Shown: positions 1 through 10,134 of the stretch, piece after piece
How positions within the stretch are numbered: position 1 is the first letter of the stretch
Layout: each line of letters begins with the position of its first letter
Assembly (NCBI GenBank): GCA_903872555.1
Contig: CAIQLE010000309.1
Coordinates: 1-11,858 of the forward strand
Source: an uncultured bacterium
GTDB lineage: Bacteria > Pseudomonadota > Gammaproteobacteria > Burkholderiales > Burkholderiaceae_D
Direction of reading: 5' to 3'
Length of the DNA stretch: 11,858 nt
Made by a program: the position numbers and the translations under genes
The notes under the pieces: generated by a model
The model's database searches: none
What the model was told of the DNA's origin: nothing
Seen by the model: the letters and a program-made list of their open reading frames with translations, nothing else

Positions 1-486
1 ATGTCTACTATCTGGAAACCCTCAGTCACCGTCGCAGCCATCATTGAACGCGATGGCAAATTCTTGCTGGTCGAAGAAGAAACCAGCGAAGGCATACGCT
101 TCAACCAGCCCGCTGGCCATCTGGACCCGGGCGAATCACTGACCCACGCGGTCAGTCGCGAGACGCTGGAAGAAACCGCCTTTGAATTTGCGCCGGATGC
201 GCTGGTGGGCATTTACATGTCGCGCTATGTATCGAGCCGCAGCAATGAAGCCGTGACCTATCTTCGCTTTGCTTTTACCGGAGCGTTAGGAAAATGGCAT
301 GACCAGCCACTGGACGCAGGTATTTTGCGCACGGTGTGGATGACGCCCGAAGAAATGCACAGCACACAGGATAAACATCGCAGCCCGCTGGTCATGCAGT
401 GTGTTGATGATTTCCTGAGCGGCAAACGCCACGATCTGTCCATCCTGTCCACCCATCCCAGCGTCACCGGTCAACAACATGGCTAA
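1..486 (+). CDS. nudJ: NudJ-like Nudix hydrolase (phosphatase)
   Basis: This 161-residue protein is a Nudix hydrolase that would cleave diphosphate or triphosphate bonds in small cytosolic substrates. E. coli NudJ acts on nucleoside di/triphosphates and on hydroxymethylpyrimidine and thiamin diphosphates. The Nudix box runs from G39 to F61, with G39, E45, R53, E54, E57 and E58 in the expected spacing. The usual glycine near its end is alanine (A60). The N-terminal pattern [21 protein letters not shown] and the [10 protein letters not shown] segment follow NudJ closely, as does the RSPLV segment at 127-131. The window begins exactly on this ATG, so upstream signals are invisible; the start is supported only by alignment to NudJ from memory. 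It overlaps mnmA by 8 bases, which implies co-transcription and perhaps translational coupling, as in the E. coli order. The exact substrate cannot be read from the sequence. Confidence 0.87.
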   Translation: MSTIWKPSVTVAAIIERDGKFLLVEEETSEGIRFNQPAGHLDPGESLTHAVSRETLEETAFEFAPDALVGIYMSRYVSSRSNEAVTYLRFAFTGALGKWHDQPLDAGILRTVWMTPEEMHSTQDKHRSPLVMQCVDDFLSGKRHDLSILSTHPSVTGQQHG

Positions 487-1594
487 GGGAAGAGTCGTGC
501 TCGGTATGTCGGGCGGTGTAGATTCATCGGTGGCGGCCTGGCTGCTGAAACAGCAGGGCTATGAAGTCATCGGCCTGTTCATGAAGAACTGGGAAGACGA
601 TGATGATGATGAATACTGCTCAACCCGTCAGGACTGGATCGATGCCGTCAGCGTTGCCGATGTGATCGGTGTCGATATCGAAGCAGTCAACTTCGCCAGC
701 GAATACAAAGACCGGGTCTTCGCTGAATTCCTGCGCGAATACGAAGCCGGCCGCACACCGAATCCCGATGTGCTCTGTAATGCTGAGATCAAGTTCAAAT
801 CCTTTCTTGATCATGCAATGAAACTGGGCGCAGATAAGATCGCCACCGGCCATTACGCACGTGTGCGCGAAAGCCTTGATCATCAGGGCCGATTTGAGCT
901 GCTCAAAGCCGTCGACGCCAGCAAGGACCAGAGTTATTTCCTGCACCGGCTGAATCAGTCCCAGCTGTCACACACCCTGTTCCCCCTGGGTGAAATCCAT
1001 AAAACAGAGATACGCCAGATCGCTGCTGAACTGAAACTGCCGAACGCCCGCAAAAAAGATTCCACCGGCATCTGCTTCATAGGCGAGCGCCCTTTCCGTG
1101 AATTCCTGAATCGCTATCTGTCCTTCAAACCCGGGCCTATGCAAACGCCGAATGGTGAAGTGGTGGGCGAACATGTGGGACTCTCGTTTTACACCCTGGG
1201 TCAGCGCAAAGGCATAGGACTCGGCGGCAGCAAACAGCACCGCGACAAAGATGGCCACCATGAAGCCTGGTATGTGGCGCGCAAGGACGTGGCGAACAAC
1301 ATCCTGTATGTGGTACAGGGTCATGATCATCCCTGGCTGCTGTCATCCAAGCTCAGTGCAGCTCAGGTCAGCTGGGTCGCCGGCTCTGCTCCGGCACAAG
1401 GCAATCTCTCAGCTAAGACCCGCTACCGTCAGGCCGATATGCCCTGTCATCAACACACACTTGAGGATGGCAGCTTTGAACTACAGTTCCCGCAACCACA
1501 GTGGGCAGTCACGCCGGGACAATCGGCCGTGCTGTATGAGGGAGATGTCTGCCTGGGCGGAGGAATTATTGATGCAGCCGGTTCAGCGGACTGA
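479..1594 (+). CDS. mnmA: tRNA-specific 2-thiouridylase MnmA
   Basis: MnmA installs the 2-thio group on U34 of tRNAs for Lys, Glu and Gln, using ATP to adenylate the base and a persulfide relayed from the IscS/Tus proteins. At 371 residues it matches the family (E. coli 368). The PP-loop SGGVDSS is at residues 11-17. The two catalytic cysteines are C100 (in NPDVLCN) and C199 (in STGICFIG). The region 236-249 ([14 protein letters not shown]) is the conserved central segment, followed by a C-terminal beta-barrel ending with GGGIID at 360-365. Residues 39-45 form an acidic run (E followed by five D, then E), encoded partly by repeated GAT codons; E. coli has an acidic stretch at the same place. 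The start overlaps the end of nudJ by 8 bases and has no clear Shine-Dalgarno site, so it may rely on coupling. A hairpin terminator follows about 70 bases after the stop. Confidence 0.97.
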   Translation: MAKGRVVLGMSGGVDSSVAAWLLKQQGYEVIGLFMKNWEDDDDDEYCSTRQDWIDAVSVADVIGVDIEAVNFASEYKDRVFAEFLREYEAGRTPNPDVLCNAEIKFKSFLDHAMKLGADKIATGHYARVRESLDHQGRFELLKAVDASKDQSYFLHRLNQSQLSHTLFPLGEIHKTEIRQIAAELKLPNARKKDSTGICFIGERPFREFLNRYLSFKPGPMQTPNGEVVGEHVGLSFYTLGQRKGIGLGGSKQHRDKDGHHEAWYVARKDVANNILYVVQGHDHPWLLSSKLSAAQVSWVAGSAPAQGNLSAKTRYRQADMPCHQHTLEDGSFELQFPQPQWAVTPGQSAVLYEGDVCLGGGIIDAAGSAD

Positions 1595-1665
1595 GACCGT
1601 GCTGACTCAGGGTTGATTCAAGATTGAGACTAGCCTGAGCCATACTTCTTACAAGCTCTCTGCAT

Positions 1666-1694
1666 AAAAAAAGGAGCCTGCAGGCTCCTTTTTT
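1666..1694. terminator. bidirectional intrinsic terminator between mnmA and the GST gene
   Basis: A near-perfect palindrome has an A tract (1666-1672), GGAGCC (1673-1678), a TGCA centre, GGCTCC (1683-1688) and a T tract (1689-1694). On the plus strand it ends the nudJ-mnmA transcript. On the minus strand the complementary U tract ends the convergent glutathione S-transferase transcript, whose stop codon lies 17 bases away. The structure is directly visible; termination in both directions is inferred from the symmetric A and T tracts. Confidence 0.93.
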
Positions 1695-1710
1695 ATTCGT
1701 CCGATGTTCA

Positions 1711-2322
1711 TCAGGCCACGGGAATCGTATCCCTGAATGACGGACGCTCCGATAATTTTTCAAACAGACGCGCCAGGTTCGGATGATCTTCAGCCCAGGT
1801 GATTTCAGGGAAGCGGAATGCCAGCCAGCCCAGCGCACAACCAACAGCGACATCGGCCAGCGAGAACTGCTTACCTGAACAGAAGCTGTGCTCCCCCAGC
1901 GCCGAGGACATGGCTGCCACGCCTTCGCGCACCTTGCCCAACTGCCGCTCTACCCAGACATCACTCTGCTGCTCAGGCGGACGCTGAGTGCGCTCCAGAC
2001 GCACCAATATGCCGGCGTCCAGTACACCATCAGCCAGCGCTTCCCAGCATTTGATACTGGCGCGTTCACGGCCAGGGATAGGGATGAGCTTGCCCACCGG
2101 CGACATGGTATCCAGATACTCGACAATCACGCTTGAATCAAACATAGCTCCGCCATCTTCCATCACCAGACAGGGCACTTTGCCCAAAGGATTAGACAAG
2201 GCAATGGTGGTCTCCGGCGACCACACGTCCTCAAGAATGAATTCGTAATCGAGTTTTTTTTCCGCTAACACGACGCGGACTTTGCGGACGTAAGGGCTTG
2301 CCAGTGATCCAAGGAGTTTCAT
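1711..2322 (-). CDS. glutathione S-transferase family protein (YibF-like)
   Basis: A 203-residue soluble protein with the two-domain glutathione S-transferase layout. The N-terminal thioredoxin-like half (about 1-75) has SPYVRKVRV at 9-17, the NPLGKVPCLV segment with the cis-proline P50 in the glutathione-binding loop, and FDSSVIVEYL at 61-70, which would hold the gamma-glutamyl group. The helical C-terminal half carries KCWEALADGVLDAG (91-104) and SLADVAVG (154-161), the latter being the family's N-capping helix motif. The pattern follows E. coli YibF from memory. Members of this group conjugate or reduce electrophiles with glutathione, but the substrate is not predictable here. The gene is convergent with mnmA and divergent from purB, so it is probably monocistronic. 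No Shine-Dalgarno site precedes the ATG. In E. coli hflD occupies the matching place between mnmA and purB. Confidence 0.9.
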   Translation of the reverse strand: MKLLGSLASPYVRKVRVVLAEKKLDYEFILEDVWSPETTIALSNPLGKVPCLVMEDGGAMFDSSVIVEYLDTMSPVGKLIPIPGRERASIKCWEALADGVLDAGILVRLERTQRPPEQQSDVWVERQLGKVREGVAAMSSALGEHSFCSGKQFSLADVAVGCALGWLAFRFPEITWAEDHPNLARLFEKLSERPSFRDTIPVA

Positions 2323-2352
2323 AGCGATTCGGCAATCATTTTAAGGAGCGCG

Positions 2353-2379
2353 ATTATAGCACCGGCTAATGTGGCTCAA
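2353..2379 (-). promoter_or_regulatory. extended -10 promoter for the GST gene
   Basis: Read on the minus strand, a perfect TATAAT (2353-2358) is preceded by TGC, giving an extended -10 element. TTGAGC at 2374-2379 is the best -35 candidate, with a short 15-base spacer. The predicted start of transcription is near 2346, leaving an untranslated leader of about 24 bases before the GST start codon. The boxes are visible; promoter activity is inferred. Confidence 0.72.
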
Positions 2380-2415
2380 TCTACGCTTCCACCTGCGCCA
2401 GCACAAGCCCGTTAA

Positions 2416-3873
<1,458 letters not shown>

Positions 3874-3897
3874 GCATAATTACCCAGTCCCTATCTA

Positions 3898-3936
3898 TGT
3901 AGCCCATGGTTTACATGTAGTGAACCATGGACTACA
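3898..3936. repeat. 39-base imperfect palindrome at the toxin-antitoxin promoter or start (candidate operator)
   Basis: Two 17-base arms (3898-3914 and 3920-3936) pair at 15 of 17 positions around a 5-base centre. The mismatches are 3903/3931 and 3912/3922, the second of which could still pair as G-U in RNA. The core is CCATGGTT and AACCATGG. The right arm contains the ATG at 3927. Type II toxin-antitoxin operons are commonly repressed by the complex binding a palindrome at this place, so an autoregulatory operator is the favoured reading. It lacks a U tract, so it is not a standard terminator for purB. Confidence 0.65.
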
Positions 3937-4247
3937 CTTCGTGTGTGATCCAAATCCTTCAGAGCGAAACTTTTCAGCATTGGCTGTCGCGACTCAGGGA
4001 TAGGCTTGCAGTCGCAAAAATAAATGCCCGAATCAGACGACTATCGAACGGTAATTTTGGCGATAGTAAATTTCTCCGTTCAGGCATTAGTGAACTCAGA
4101 ATAGATTACGGCCCGGGTTACCGGGTCTATTTCACGCAACGAGGCAAGACGCTCGTCTTGCTACTTATCGCCGGAGATAAAAGCACGCAAAACGCTGATA
4201 TAGAACGTGCCATCCATATCGCCAGTGACTGGAGAACCGAGACATGA
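3927..4247 (+). CDS. type II toxin, RelE/HigB-like (HI1419 / Gp49 family)
   Basis: This 106-residue basic protein matches the addiction-module killer family typified by Haemophilus HI1419, a branch of the RelE/ParE fold. Family features are QSETFQHWLSRLRDR near the N-terminus (12-26), RIRRLSNGNFGDSKFL (35-50), the hallmark SGISELRIDYGPGYRVYF (52-69) and the GDKSTQNADIERA segment (83-95). RelE-type toxins usually cut mRNA on the ribosome; that activity is inferred. Relatives normally begin right at the sequence that here starts at the GTG codon 3945 (then IQILQSETF), giving 100 residues. The ATG at 3927 adds MDYTSC, lies inside a palindrome and has no good ribosome site, so GTG 3945 is a serious alternative. 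The toxin gene comes first and overlaps the antitoxin by ATGA. It is AT-richer than its neighbours (for example 24 of 60 G+C at 4021-4080 against 36 of 60 at 2941-3000) and uses AGA, CTA and ATA codons, suggesting acquisition by transfer. Confidence 0.87.
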   Translation: MDYTSCVIQILQSETFQHWLSRLRDRLAVAKINARIRRLSNGNFGDSKFLRSGISELRIDYGPGYRVYFTQRGKTLVLLLIAGDKSTQNADIERAIHIASDWRTET

Positions 4248-4540
4248 GTGAAAAATTCACAGCATGGGATGCTGTTGCAGAATTGAAGAGCGATGAAGAC
4301 ATTCGTCTTTATTTCGAAGCCTGCTTTGAAGATGATCCGGGTGACGGCAGTCTCATACGCTCTGCTCTGGGTGATATTGCGCGAGCCAAGGGCATGAGTC
4401 AGCTGGCGAGAGATACAGGCATGGCACGCGAGAGTCTGTACAAGGCGCTTTCTGCAGAGGGCAATCCTGAATTTTCTACGATCATGAAAGTGATCAGGGC
4501 ACTCGGACTAAGATTGCACGTAGAAACAGAGCACCATTAA
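4244..4540 (+). CDS. type II antitoxin, HI1420-like helix-turn-helix protein
   Basis: A 98-residue acidic partner of the preceding toxin, of the HI1420 'downstream antidote' family. The N-terminal part (WDAVAELKSDEDIRLYFEA, 8-26) is the family's conserved opening. A helix-turn-helix follows at about 50-70 (MSQLARDTGMARESLYKAL), and EFSTIMKVIRALGLRL (76-91) closes the DNA-binding domain. It should bind and neutralise the toxin and, alone or in complex, repress the operon, plausibly through the palindrome at 3898-3936. Its ATG overlaps the toxin stop as ATGA, a standard coupling arrangement. GGAG at 4231-4234 is a possible ribosome site, with 9 bases of spacing. An intrinsic terminator begins immediately after the stop codon, so the pair forms a closed unit. 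Confidence 0.9.
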   Translation: MSEKFTAWDAVAELKSDEDIRLYFEACFEDDPGDGSLIRSALGDIARAKGMSQLARDTGMARESLYKALSAEGNPEFSTIMKVIRALGLRLHVETEHH

Positions 4541-4571
4541 AAAAGCCCGCCTGAAACCAGGCGGGCTTTTT
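4541..4571. terminator. bidirectional intrinsic terminator between the antitoxin gene and secF
   Basis: A 13-base-pair perfect stem (4541-4553 with 4558-4570) has a GC-rich core GCCCGCCTG / CAGGCGGGC, an AAAC loop and T or A tracts on both sides. On the plus strand it ends the toxin-antitoxin operon directly at the stop codon. On the minus strand it ends the secF transcript, whose stop codon is at 4589-4591. Both roles are inferred from the symmetric tracts. Confidence 0.94.
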
Positions 4572-4588
4572 ATTTGAGGCTGCGTGAA

Positions 4589-5533
4589 TCACACCACAGC
4601 GCCGTCCGTTTCATCCTTAGGCTTCACAGGCTTGAGCAAATCCTCACGCTTGACGCCCAGCCACATCGCCACAGCGGCAGCAACGAAGACCGAAGAATAA
4701 ATACCGAACAAAATACCAATCGTCAATGCCACCGCAAAATAATGCAGGGTAGGACCGCCAAACAGCAGCATGGACAAGACCATCAGCTGGGTCGAACCGT
4801 GAGTGATGACGGTGCGTGAAATCGTGCTGGTGATTGCATGGTTCATCACATCGGCGGTCGCCAGTTTGCCGAAGCGGCGATCACGGAAAGTTTCGCGCAC
4901 ACGGTCAAACACCACCACCGATTCATTCACGGAATAGCCCAGCACCGCCAGCACAGCTGCCAGCACGGTCAGCGAGAACTCCCACTGGAAGAATGCAAAG
5001 AAGCCAAGAATGATGACCACGTCATGCAAGTTCGCGATGATGGCAGCGACAGCGAATTTCCATTCGAAACGGAAGGCCAGATAAATCATGATGCCGACCA
5101 CCACGAAGGCCAGTGCTGTCAGGCCATCATGGGCGAGTTCTTCACCGACTTGCGGACCGACGAATTCCACTCGCTTCAGACCGACGCTGGCATCCTGCGC
5201 CTTGAGTGCTTCGATGACCTGCGTGCTCAGTTGTGCAGAGTTAGAACCCTTTTGCACTGGCAGGCGGATCAGCACATCCTGCGCGGTGCCGAAGCTTTGC
5301 ACCTGACTGTCTGTAAAGCCCAGACCGCTGACAGTCTTGCGTATCGCTTCCAGATCTGCCGGCTTGGTGTAGGCAACTTCCATCACCGTACCGCCGGTGA
5401 ATTCAATCGACAGATGCAGACCATTCGAAAACAGGAAAAATACGGCAGCGACAAAGGTCAATGCGGAAATCACATTGAACAGCAATGCATGCCGCATGAA
5501 CGGTATGTCTTTTTTGATTCTGAAAAATTCCAT
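4589..5533 (-). CDS. secF: Sec translocon accessory subunit SecF
   Basis: SecF pairs with SecD in the inner membrane to pull preproteins through SecYEG using the proton motive force. The 314-residue protein has the usual plan: a first membrane segment (about 17-36), a periplasmic domain (about 38-135) opening with SIEFTGGTVMEV (42-53), and five further membrane segments (about 137-293). Conserved landmarks include GFRFEW-like AFRFEWKF (153-160), the LHD motif (D171), GYSVNESVVVFDR (199-211) and SRTVITHGST (239-248) with R240. Two acidic sites that are Asp in E. coli (LDFTGGT, and D213 in SLNDS) are Glu here (E44, E204). The start is fixed by AGGAA at 5538-5542, 4 bases upstream of the ATG. 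It follows secD by 29 bases in the same operon and is closed by the shared terminator at 4541-4571. Confidence 0.97.
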   Translation of the reverse strand: MEFFRIKKDIPFMRHALLFNVISALTFVAAVFFLFSNGLHLSIEFTGGTVMEVAYTKPADLEAIRKTVSGLGFTDSQVQSFGTAQDVLIRLPVQKGSNSAQLSTQVIEALKAQDASVGLKRVEFVGPQVGEELAHDGLTALAFVVVGIMIYLAFRFEWKFAVAAIIANLHDVVIILGFFAFFQWEFSLTVLAAVLAVLGYSVNESVVVFDRVRETFRDRRFGKLATADVMNHAITSTISRTVITHGSTQLMVLSMLLFGGPTLHYFAVALTIGILFGIYSSVFVAAAVAMWLGVKREDLLKPVKPKDETDGAVV

Positions 5534-5562
5534 GATGTTCCTTTCAGTGTGGCTTCACGCCA

Positions 5563-7422
5563 TCAGGCCTTAGGCTTCCAGACTTGTCCTATCGATACGC
5601 TGCTGAGTTTCTTGCGACGGCCATACCAGAGGTTGGCCAGTGCACGCGCCACCACCACAGCAGAGAACATCGAGGTCATAATGCCCAGGCAATGTACGAC
5701 TGCAAAACCACGAATCGGACCGGAACCAAAAATCAGCAGCGCCAGACCGGCAATCAGGGTCGTGACATTCGAATCCAGAATCGTGGCCCAGGCACGCTCA
5801 AAGCCGGCTGCAATCGCGGCCTGCGCTGAACTGCCGTTTCTGAGTTCTTCACGGATACGCTCATTGATCAGCACGTTGGCATCAATCGCCATACCCAGCG
5901 TCAGCGCAATCGCTGCAATGCCTGGCAGGGTCAGCGTGGCCTGCAGCATGGAGAGCAAGGCAATCAGCAGCATCACGTTCACCGCCAGCGCAAACACGCT
6001 GAAGGCACCGAACATCAGGTAATAGATGATCATGAAGGTCGTGATCGCCGCAAAACCGTAGAGCGTGGAATTAAAGCCCTTGCTGATATTTTCAGCGCCC
6101 AGTTGCGGGCCGATGGTGCGTTCTTCAATGATTTCCATGGGCGCTGCAAGCGAACCGGCACGCAAGAGCAGCGCCAGATCAGAAGCAGAAGCGGGCGATT
6201 CCATGCCGGTGATCTGGAAGCGTGAACCGAGCTCGTCACGTATGGTCGCCACGGTCAGGACTTCGCCCTTGCCTTTTTCAAACAGCACGATCGCCATCAG
6301 CTTGCCGACCTTGCTGCGGGTGGCTTCACGCATCTTGCGGCCACCATCGCCATTCAGGTCGATGCCGACGGCAGGCTGATGGTTCTGATCGAAACTGGCA
6401 CCGGCATTTGAAATATAGTCACCCGTGATGACCGGGTCTTTATAGAGCACCACAGGCGCACCCTTGCCGACCTTGAACAATTCTGAGCCCAGTGGTACCG
6501 CGGCGGTTTCTTCCGTGCCGCGACGCACTGATTCATCCACCATGCGCACTTCCAGCGTGGCGGTGCGGCCGATAATGTCTTTGGCGCGCGAGACATCTTG
6601 CACACCCGGCAGCTGCACCACGATGCGGTCCGCACCCTGACGCTGAATCACAGGCTCAGCCACGCCCAGTTCATTGACGCGCTTGGATAAGGTGGAGATA
6701 TTCTGCTGCACTGCTTCTTCGAGAGTCTGTTTGAGACCCTTGGGGTTGAGCGAGGCGCGCAGTTTCAGGCCTTCGGCATCACTGGCTTCCCTGACCGTCA
6801 GTTCCGTCATCTGGGCCAACAGCACGGCGCGAGCAGCATCCATGGTTTCCTGATCACGGAATCGAATCTCAACGCTGTCACCCTCGCGTGACAGACCAGC
6901 GAAGCGCACATGCTTTTCAACCAGCAGCGCGCGCGTGCCTGACTGCAGGCCCTGAATCCGTTTGGCCATCACAGCCTTGGTATCGACCTGCATCAGGAAG
7001 TGCACGCCACCGCGCAGATCCAGACCGAGATACATAGGCAGCGCATGCAGACTCTGTAACCAGGAAGGCGTATTCGGCAACAGATTAAATGCCACCAGAT
7101 AGCTAGGGTCGACAGGATCTTTGTTAAGTGCCTGCTCGATAACAGTCTTGGCTTTGAATTGCAGATCGGTGCTGGCAAAACGTACACGCACGGTGCCGTT
7201 ATTGCCCAGATCTTCATAGTAAGCATTTTCAGCGCGCACACCGGCAGCTTGCAGCGCTTGCTGTACGCGAACGGCGGTGTCAGGCCCGAGTTTCAGCGTG
7301 GCCTTGGCACTGCTGATCTGCACAGCCGGCGACTCGCCAAAGAAATTCGGGGTTGTGTATAGCGCGCCCAGCATCAGCACCAACGCGATCAGCACATACT
7401 TCCAGAGGGGATAACGGTTCAT
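5563..7422 (-). CDS. secD: Sec translocon accessory subunit SecD
   Basis: SecD is the larger half of the SecDF proton-driven export motor. The 619 residues (E. coli 615) comprise an N-terminal membrane segment (about 8-24), a large periplasmic region (about 30-445) holding the P1 head and base, and five C-terminal membrane segments (about 450-600). Visible motifs are YLGLDLRGGVHFLM (131-144), KRVNELGVAEPVIQRQG (247-263), the P1-region start AVGIDLNGDG (351-360) and ALTLGMAIDANVLINERIREEL (506-527). In the last, D514 matches E. coli D519, an essential proton-path residue. No strong ribosome site precedes the ATG. The gene lies 62 bases after yajC, and that gap contains a terminator-like hairpin. 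A 394-codon open frame on the opposite strand is only a shadow. Confidence 0.97.
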   Translation of the reverse strand: MNRYPLWKYVLIALVLMLGALYTTPNFFGESPAVQISSAKATLKLGPDTAVRVQQALQAAGVRAENAYYEDLGNNGTVRVRFASTDLQFKAKTVIEQALNKDPVDPSYLVAFNLLPNTPSWLQSLHALPMYLGLDLRGGVHFLMQVDTKAVMAKRIQGLQSGTRALLVEKHVRFAGLSREGDSVEIRFRDQETMDAARAVLLAQMTELTVREASDAEGLKLRASLNPKGLKQTLEEAVQQNISTLSKRVNELGVAEPVIQRQGADRIVVQLPGVQDVSRAKDIIGRTATLEVRMVDESVRRGTEETAAVPLGSELFKVGKGAPVVLYKDPVITGDYISNAGASFDQNHQPAVGIDLNGDGGRKMREATRSKVGKLMAIVLFEKGKGEVLTVATIRDELGSRFQITGMESPASASDLALLLRAGSLAAPMEIIEERTIGPQLGAENISKGFNSTLYGFAAITTFMIIYYLMFGAFSVFALAVNVMLLIALLSMLQATLTLPGIAAIALTLGMAIDANVLINERIREELRNGSSAQAAIAAGFERAWATILDSNVTTLIAGLALLIFGSGPIRGFAVVHCLGIMTSMFSAVVVARALANLWYGRRKKLSSVSIGQVWKPKA

Positions 7423-7440
7423 GGCGACTTGCCCGGAATG

Positions 7441-7466
7441 AAAAAAGTCCGGCTTCTAGGCCGGAC
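7441..7466 (-). terminator. intrinsic terminator or attenuator inside the yajC-secD operon
   Basis: Read on the minus strand, GTCCGGC (7466-7460), a 6-base loop and GCCGGAC (7453-7447) are followed at once by six T residues (7446-7441). This is a textbook factor-independent terminator located after the yajC stop and before the secD start. Because secDF must still be expressed and no promoter is evident in the 18 bases downstream, I read it as a partial terminator that lowers secDF relative to yajC. The structure is visible; the regulatory effect is inferred. Confidence 0.78.
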
Positions 7467-7484
7467 GGGATGAGTTGAATCGGA

Positions 7485-7811
7485 TCAGAGTGCTTTGATC
7501 GAGCCCTTAGGCAGGAGCATGGTCACCGAAGCTTTTTGAATAATGACTTCTGTGCCTTCAGCCACTTCAAGGGTGACGTAGGCATCCGTCACTTTGCTGA
7601 CTTTGCCCACGATGCCACCGGCCGTCACGACTTCATCGCCCTTGGCGATGGCATCGATCATTTCTTTCTGTTCTTTCTGGCGCTTCATCTGAGGACGGAT
7701 CATCAGGAAATACACCACAACGAAAAACAATATGATGAACGGGAGTTGCATCAGACCGCCGCCTGCTGCGGCTGGTCCGGCTGTCTGGGCATAGGCATTT
7801 GAAATCAACAT
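7485..7811 (-). CDS. yajC: preprotein translocase subunit YajC
   Basis: YajC is a small inner-membrane partner of SecDF. From the ATG at 7811 it has 108 residues (E. coli 110). A short N-terminal stretch is followed by one membrane segment (about 21-38, rich in L, F, I and V), then the conserved YFLMIRPQMKRQKE (34-47) and a soluble cytoplasmic domain with GDEVVTAGGIVGKV (58-71). The start is decided by GGAG at 7818-7821, 6 bases upstream. A longer in-frame reading from TTG at 7841 exists but begins essentially at the predicted RNA start, so I rejected it. The gene has its own extended -10 promoter in the gap after tgt and is followed by the hairpin at 7441-7466. Confidence 0.96.
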   Translation of the reverse strand: MLISNAYAQTAGPAAAGGGLMQLPFIILFFVVVYFLMIRPQMKRQKEQKEMIDAIAKGDEVVTAGGIVGKVSKVTDAYVTLEVAEGTEVIIQKASVTMLLPKGSIKAL

Positions 7812-7817
7812 TGACTG

Positions 7818-7821
7818 CTCC
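7818..7821 (-). promoter_or_regulatory. Shine-Dalgarno site fixing the yajC start
   Basis: GGAG on the minus strand lies 6 bases before the ATG at 7811. It is one of the few clear ribosome sites in the window and decides between the ATG and the upstream TTG at 7841. Confidence 0.75.
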
Positions 7822-7847
7822 GGGTGGTTATTTATTAACAATCCGCG

Positions 7848-7856
7848 ATTTTAGCA
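7848..7856 (-). promoter_or_regulatory. extended -10 promoter for yajC-secD-secF
   Basis: On the minus strand TGC-TAAAAT forms an extended -10 element, the same type as at purB and close to that of the GST gene. The -35 region would fall in the last codons of tgt and has no good match, as is common with extended -10 promoters. The RNA would start near 7841, about 30 bases before the yajC ATG. Readthrough from queA-tgt is also possible because no terminator separates tgt from yajC. Confidence 0.6.
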
Positions 7857-7872
7857 CTCGCACAGGGATGGA

Positions 7873-10040
<2,168 letters not shown>

Positions 10041-10101
10041 GATGACGCGGCATCAACCAGGGAAAAAACGGTGAATGCTGGGGCGTTTCTGGAAAAGCCG
10101 G

Positions 10102-10108
10102 TATTCTA
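10102..10108. promoter_or_regulatory. possible shared -10 region of the divergent queA and recG promoters
   Basis: The 94-base gap between queA and recG must hold a start signal for queA and probably for recG. On the plus strand TATTCT (10102-10107), and on the minus strand TAGAAT (10103-10108), are the best -10 candidates and overlap almost fully. Neither has a convincing -35 box, so this is a weak call. Confidence 0.3.
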
Positions 10109-10134
10109 CGCTGCGCCTGCCATCTCAGTCTGCT

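Noticed and set aside
597..611. Short GAT repeat in mnmA
   Set aside because: It encodes the acidic run that is also present in E. coli MnmA, so protein function explains it. It is too short to treat as a microsatellite of interest.
1606..1639. CTCAGG / CCTGAG inverted repeat after mnmA
   Set aside because: The arms are only 6 bases with a loop of about 22, and a far stronger terminator lies just downstream, so chance is likely.
3875..3880. CATAAT as a -10 box for the toxin-antitoxin operon
   Set aside because: It is a five-of-six match, but there is no -35 hexamer or properly placed TG extension. I could not choose between it and weaker boxes nearer the palindrome.
4838..6022. A 394-codon open frame on the plus strand, antisense to secF and secD
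   Set aside because: It lies fully opposite two unmistakable genes, crosses their boundary, and encodes a His-, Gln- and Cys-rich sequence with no recognisable domain, as expected of an antisense shadow in this codon usage. It also has no promoter or ribosome site that I can see.
7812..7841. N-terminal extension of YajC from TTG 7841
   Set aside because: A good GGAG ribosome site precedes ATG 7811, and the TTG lies at the predicted transcription start.
10075..10134. Upstream ATG of recG at 10075
   Set aside because: The 20 added residues are unlike RecG N-termini and would run through the likely promoter region. It is not excluded experimentally.
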